Shown piece after piece: positions 5,291 to 5,879 of a DNA stretch of 5,879 bases. Source of the DNA: JARRLC01 sp050290865. Its GTDB lineage: Bacteria; Pseudomonadota; Alphaproteobacteria; Rhizobiales; Rhodomicrobiaceae. The position numbers and the translations under genes are program-made. Numbering within the stretch: position 1 is the stretch's first letter; each line of letters opens with the position of its first letter. Where the stretch lies: contig JBNKIW010000103.1 in the NCBI GenBank assembly GCA_050290865.1, forward strand, positions 1-5,879, read 5' to 3'. The notes below the pieces were generated by a model. It was not told the DNA's origin. It saw only the letters and a program-made list of their open reading frames with translations, and did not search any database.

Positions 5291-5879
5291 TCAGGCTTCT
5301 CTGTTGCCGAAGCCGATCTTGAACAGTTCGGCAGCCTTTTCGGGTGGCTGCAGGCGGCCGTCCACGAGGAAGACGCGGCGGTCCGCGGCGTGGGCGAAGA
5401 TAGGATCGTGCGTCACCACGATGACCGTGCAGTTCTCATTGCGGGCGAGATCATGCAGAATCTGGCGCAGATTCGTGGACGCCTTGGTGTCAAGCGCGCC
5501 GGTCGGCTCGTCAGCGAGGATGATCACCGGATCGTTGGCAAGCGCTCGCGCCACGGCCACGCGCTGCCGCTGGCCACCGGACATCTGACTGGGCAGCTTG
5601 TGCATGTGCTCGGCAAGGTCCATCGACTCCAGGAGATGGCGCGCCTTGTCCGCCGCCTCCCTTTCGCTCAGCCGCCCCAGCTTGCGCATCGGCAGCATGA
5701 CGTTGTCCAGCGCCGAGAACTCCGCCAGCAAGAAATGGAACTGGAACACGAAGCCCAGCCGCGCCAGCCGGATTTCGGCAAGCTGGTCCTCGCTCAGCCC
5801 CGCCGTATCCGTGCCGTCGAGCCAGATGCGGCCCCGCGTCGGCACGTCGAGCAGGCCAAGCAGATAGAGTAGCGACGAT
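5291..5879 (-). CDS. ABC transporter ATP-binding protein, LolD/MacB type (5' end outside the window)
   Basis: Only the last 195 codons are present. The frame runs off the right edge as SSLLYLLGLLDVPTRGRIWLDG, which directly follows the Walker A GxxGxGK, so the P-loop glycines are missing from the window and a GTG at 5845 is not the real start. In fragment numbering, Q-loop Gln46 lies in FVFQFHFLLAEFSALDNV. The signature MSGGQRQ is at 99-105, Walker B VIILADE at 118-124 with Glu124 catalytic, the D-loop GALD at 127-130, and switch His157 in VVTHD. All seen motifs are intact. The QFHxLLxEFSALxNV wording resembles LolD (lipoprotein release), while DEPTGALD is seen in MacB-like ATPases, so the substrate is open. 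Such ATPases work with FtsX-fold permeases at the inner membrane; that gene probably lies beyond the right edge. About 113 bp separate its stop from the Rrf2 start, so it is probably a separate unit. Confidence 0.88.
   Translation of the reverse strand, partial: SSLLYLLGLLDVPTRGRIWLDGTDTAGLSEDQLAEIRLARLGFVFQFHFLLAEFSALDNVMLPMRKLGRLSEREAADKARHLLESMDLAEHMHKLPSQMSGGQRQRVAVARALANDPVIILADEPTGALDTKASTNLRQILHDLARNENCTVIVVTHDPIFAHAADRRVFLVDGRLQPPEKAAELFKIGFGNREA

Noticed and set aside
1..5879. CRISPR array, tRNA or rRNA gene
   Set aside because: No regularly spaced long direct repeats and no tRNA- or rRNA-like segments were seen on either strand.

Overview
This is a GC-rich, densely coded window. 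Its gene content points to an alphaproteobacterium: a Rrf2 regulator next to cysK, an XylC-type benzaldehyde dehydrogenase, and a membrane J-protein with a Tim14/Pam18-like J-domain behind a VWA-domain gene. The order or genus cannot be fixed from sequence reading alone. All chromosomal genes lie on the minus strand. The only plus-strand gene is the tail of a transposase at the left edge.

Left edge (1 to about 146): the 3' end of an IS30-family insertion sequence, with the last 37 codons of its transposase and the terminal inverted-repeat region. It abuts, and very probably interrupts, the 3' end of the aldehyde dehydrogenase gene (75-1559, minus). The natural C-terminus of that enzyme is replaced by about 22 residues read from IS DNA. 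The stretch 1560-1987 holds no convincing gene. It contains the dehydrogenase ribosome-binding site and a cluster of TCATGA-type repeats and palindromes that look like operator sites.

Centre (1988-3440, minus): a two-gene unit, a VWA-domain protein followed 10 bp later by a membrane-anchored J-domain protein. Both have recognisable families but no assigned role, and this pair is the best candidate for an undescribed system in the window. An inverted repeat at 3508-3527 probably ends the cysK transcript upstream of this unit.

Right part (3563-5879, minus): cysK (O-acetylserine sulfhydrylase) is preceded by an Rrf2-family regulator with a cysteine cluster. Between them is a candidate promoter overlapped by an imperfect palindrome, so a local cysteine or iron-sulfur-responsive circuit is plausible. 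The right edge holds the C-terminal 195 codons of a LolD/MacB-type ABC transporter ATPase, whose start and Walker A glycines lie outside the window.
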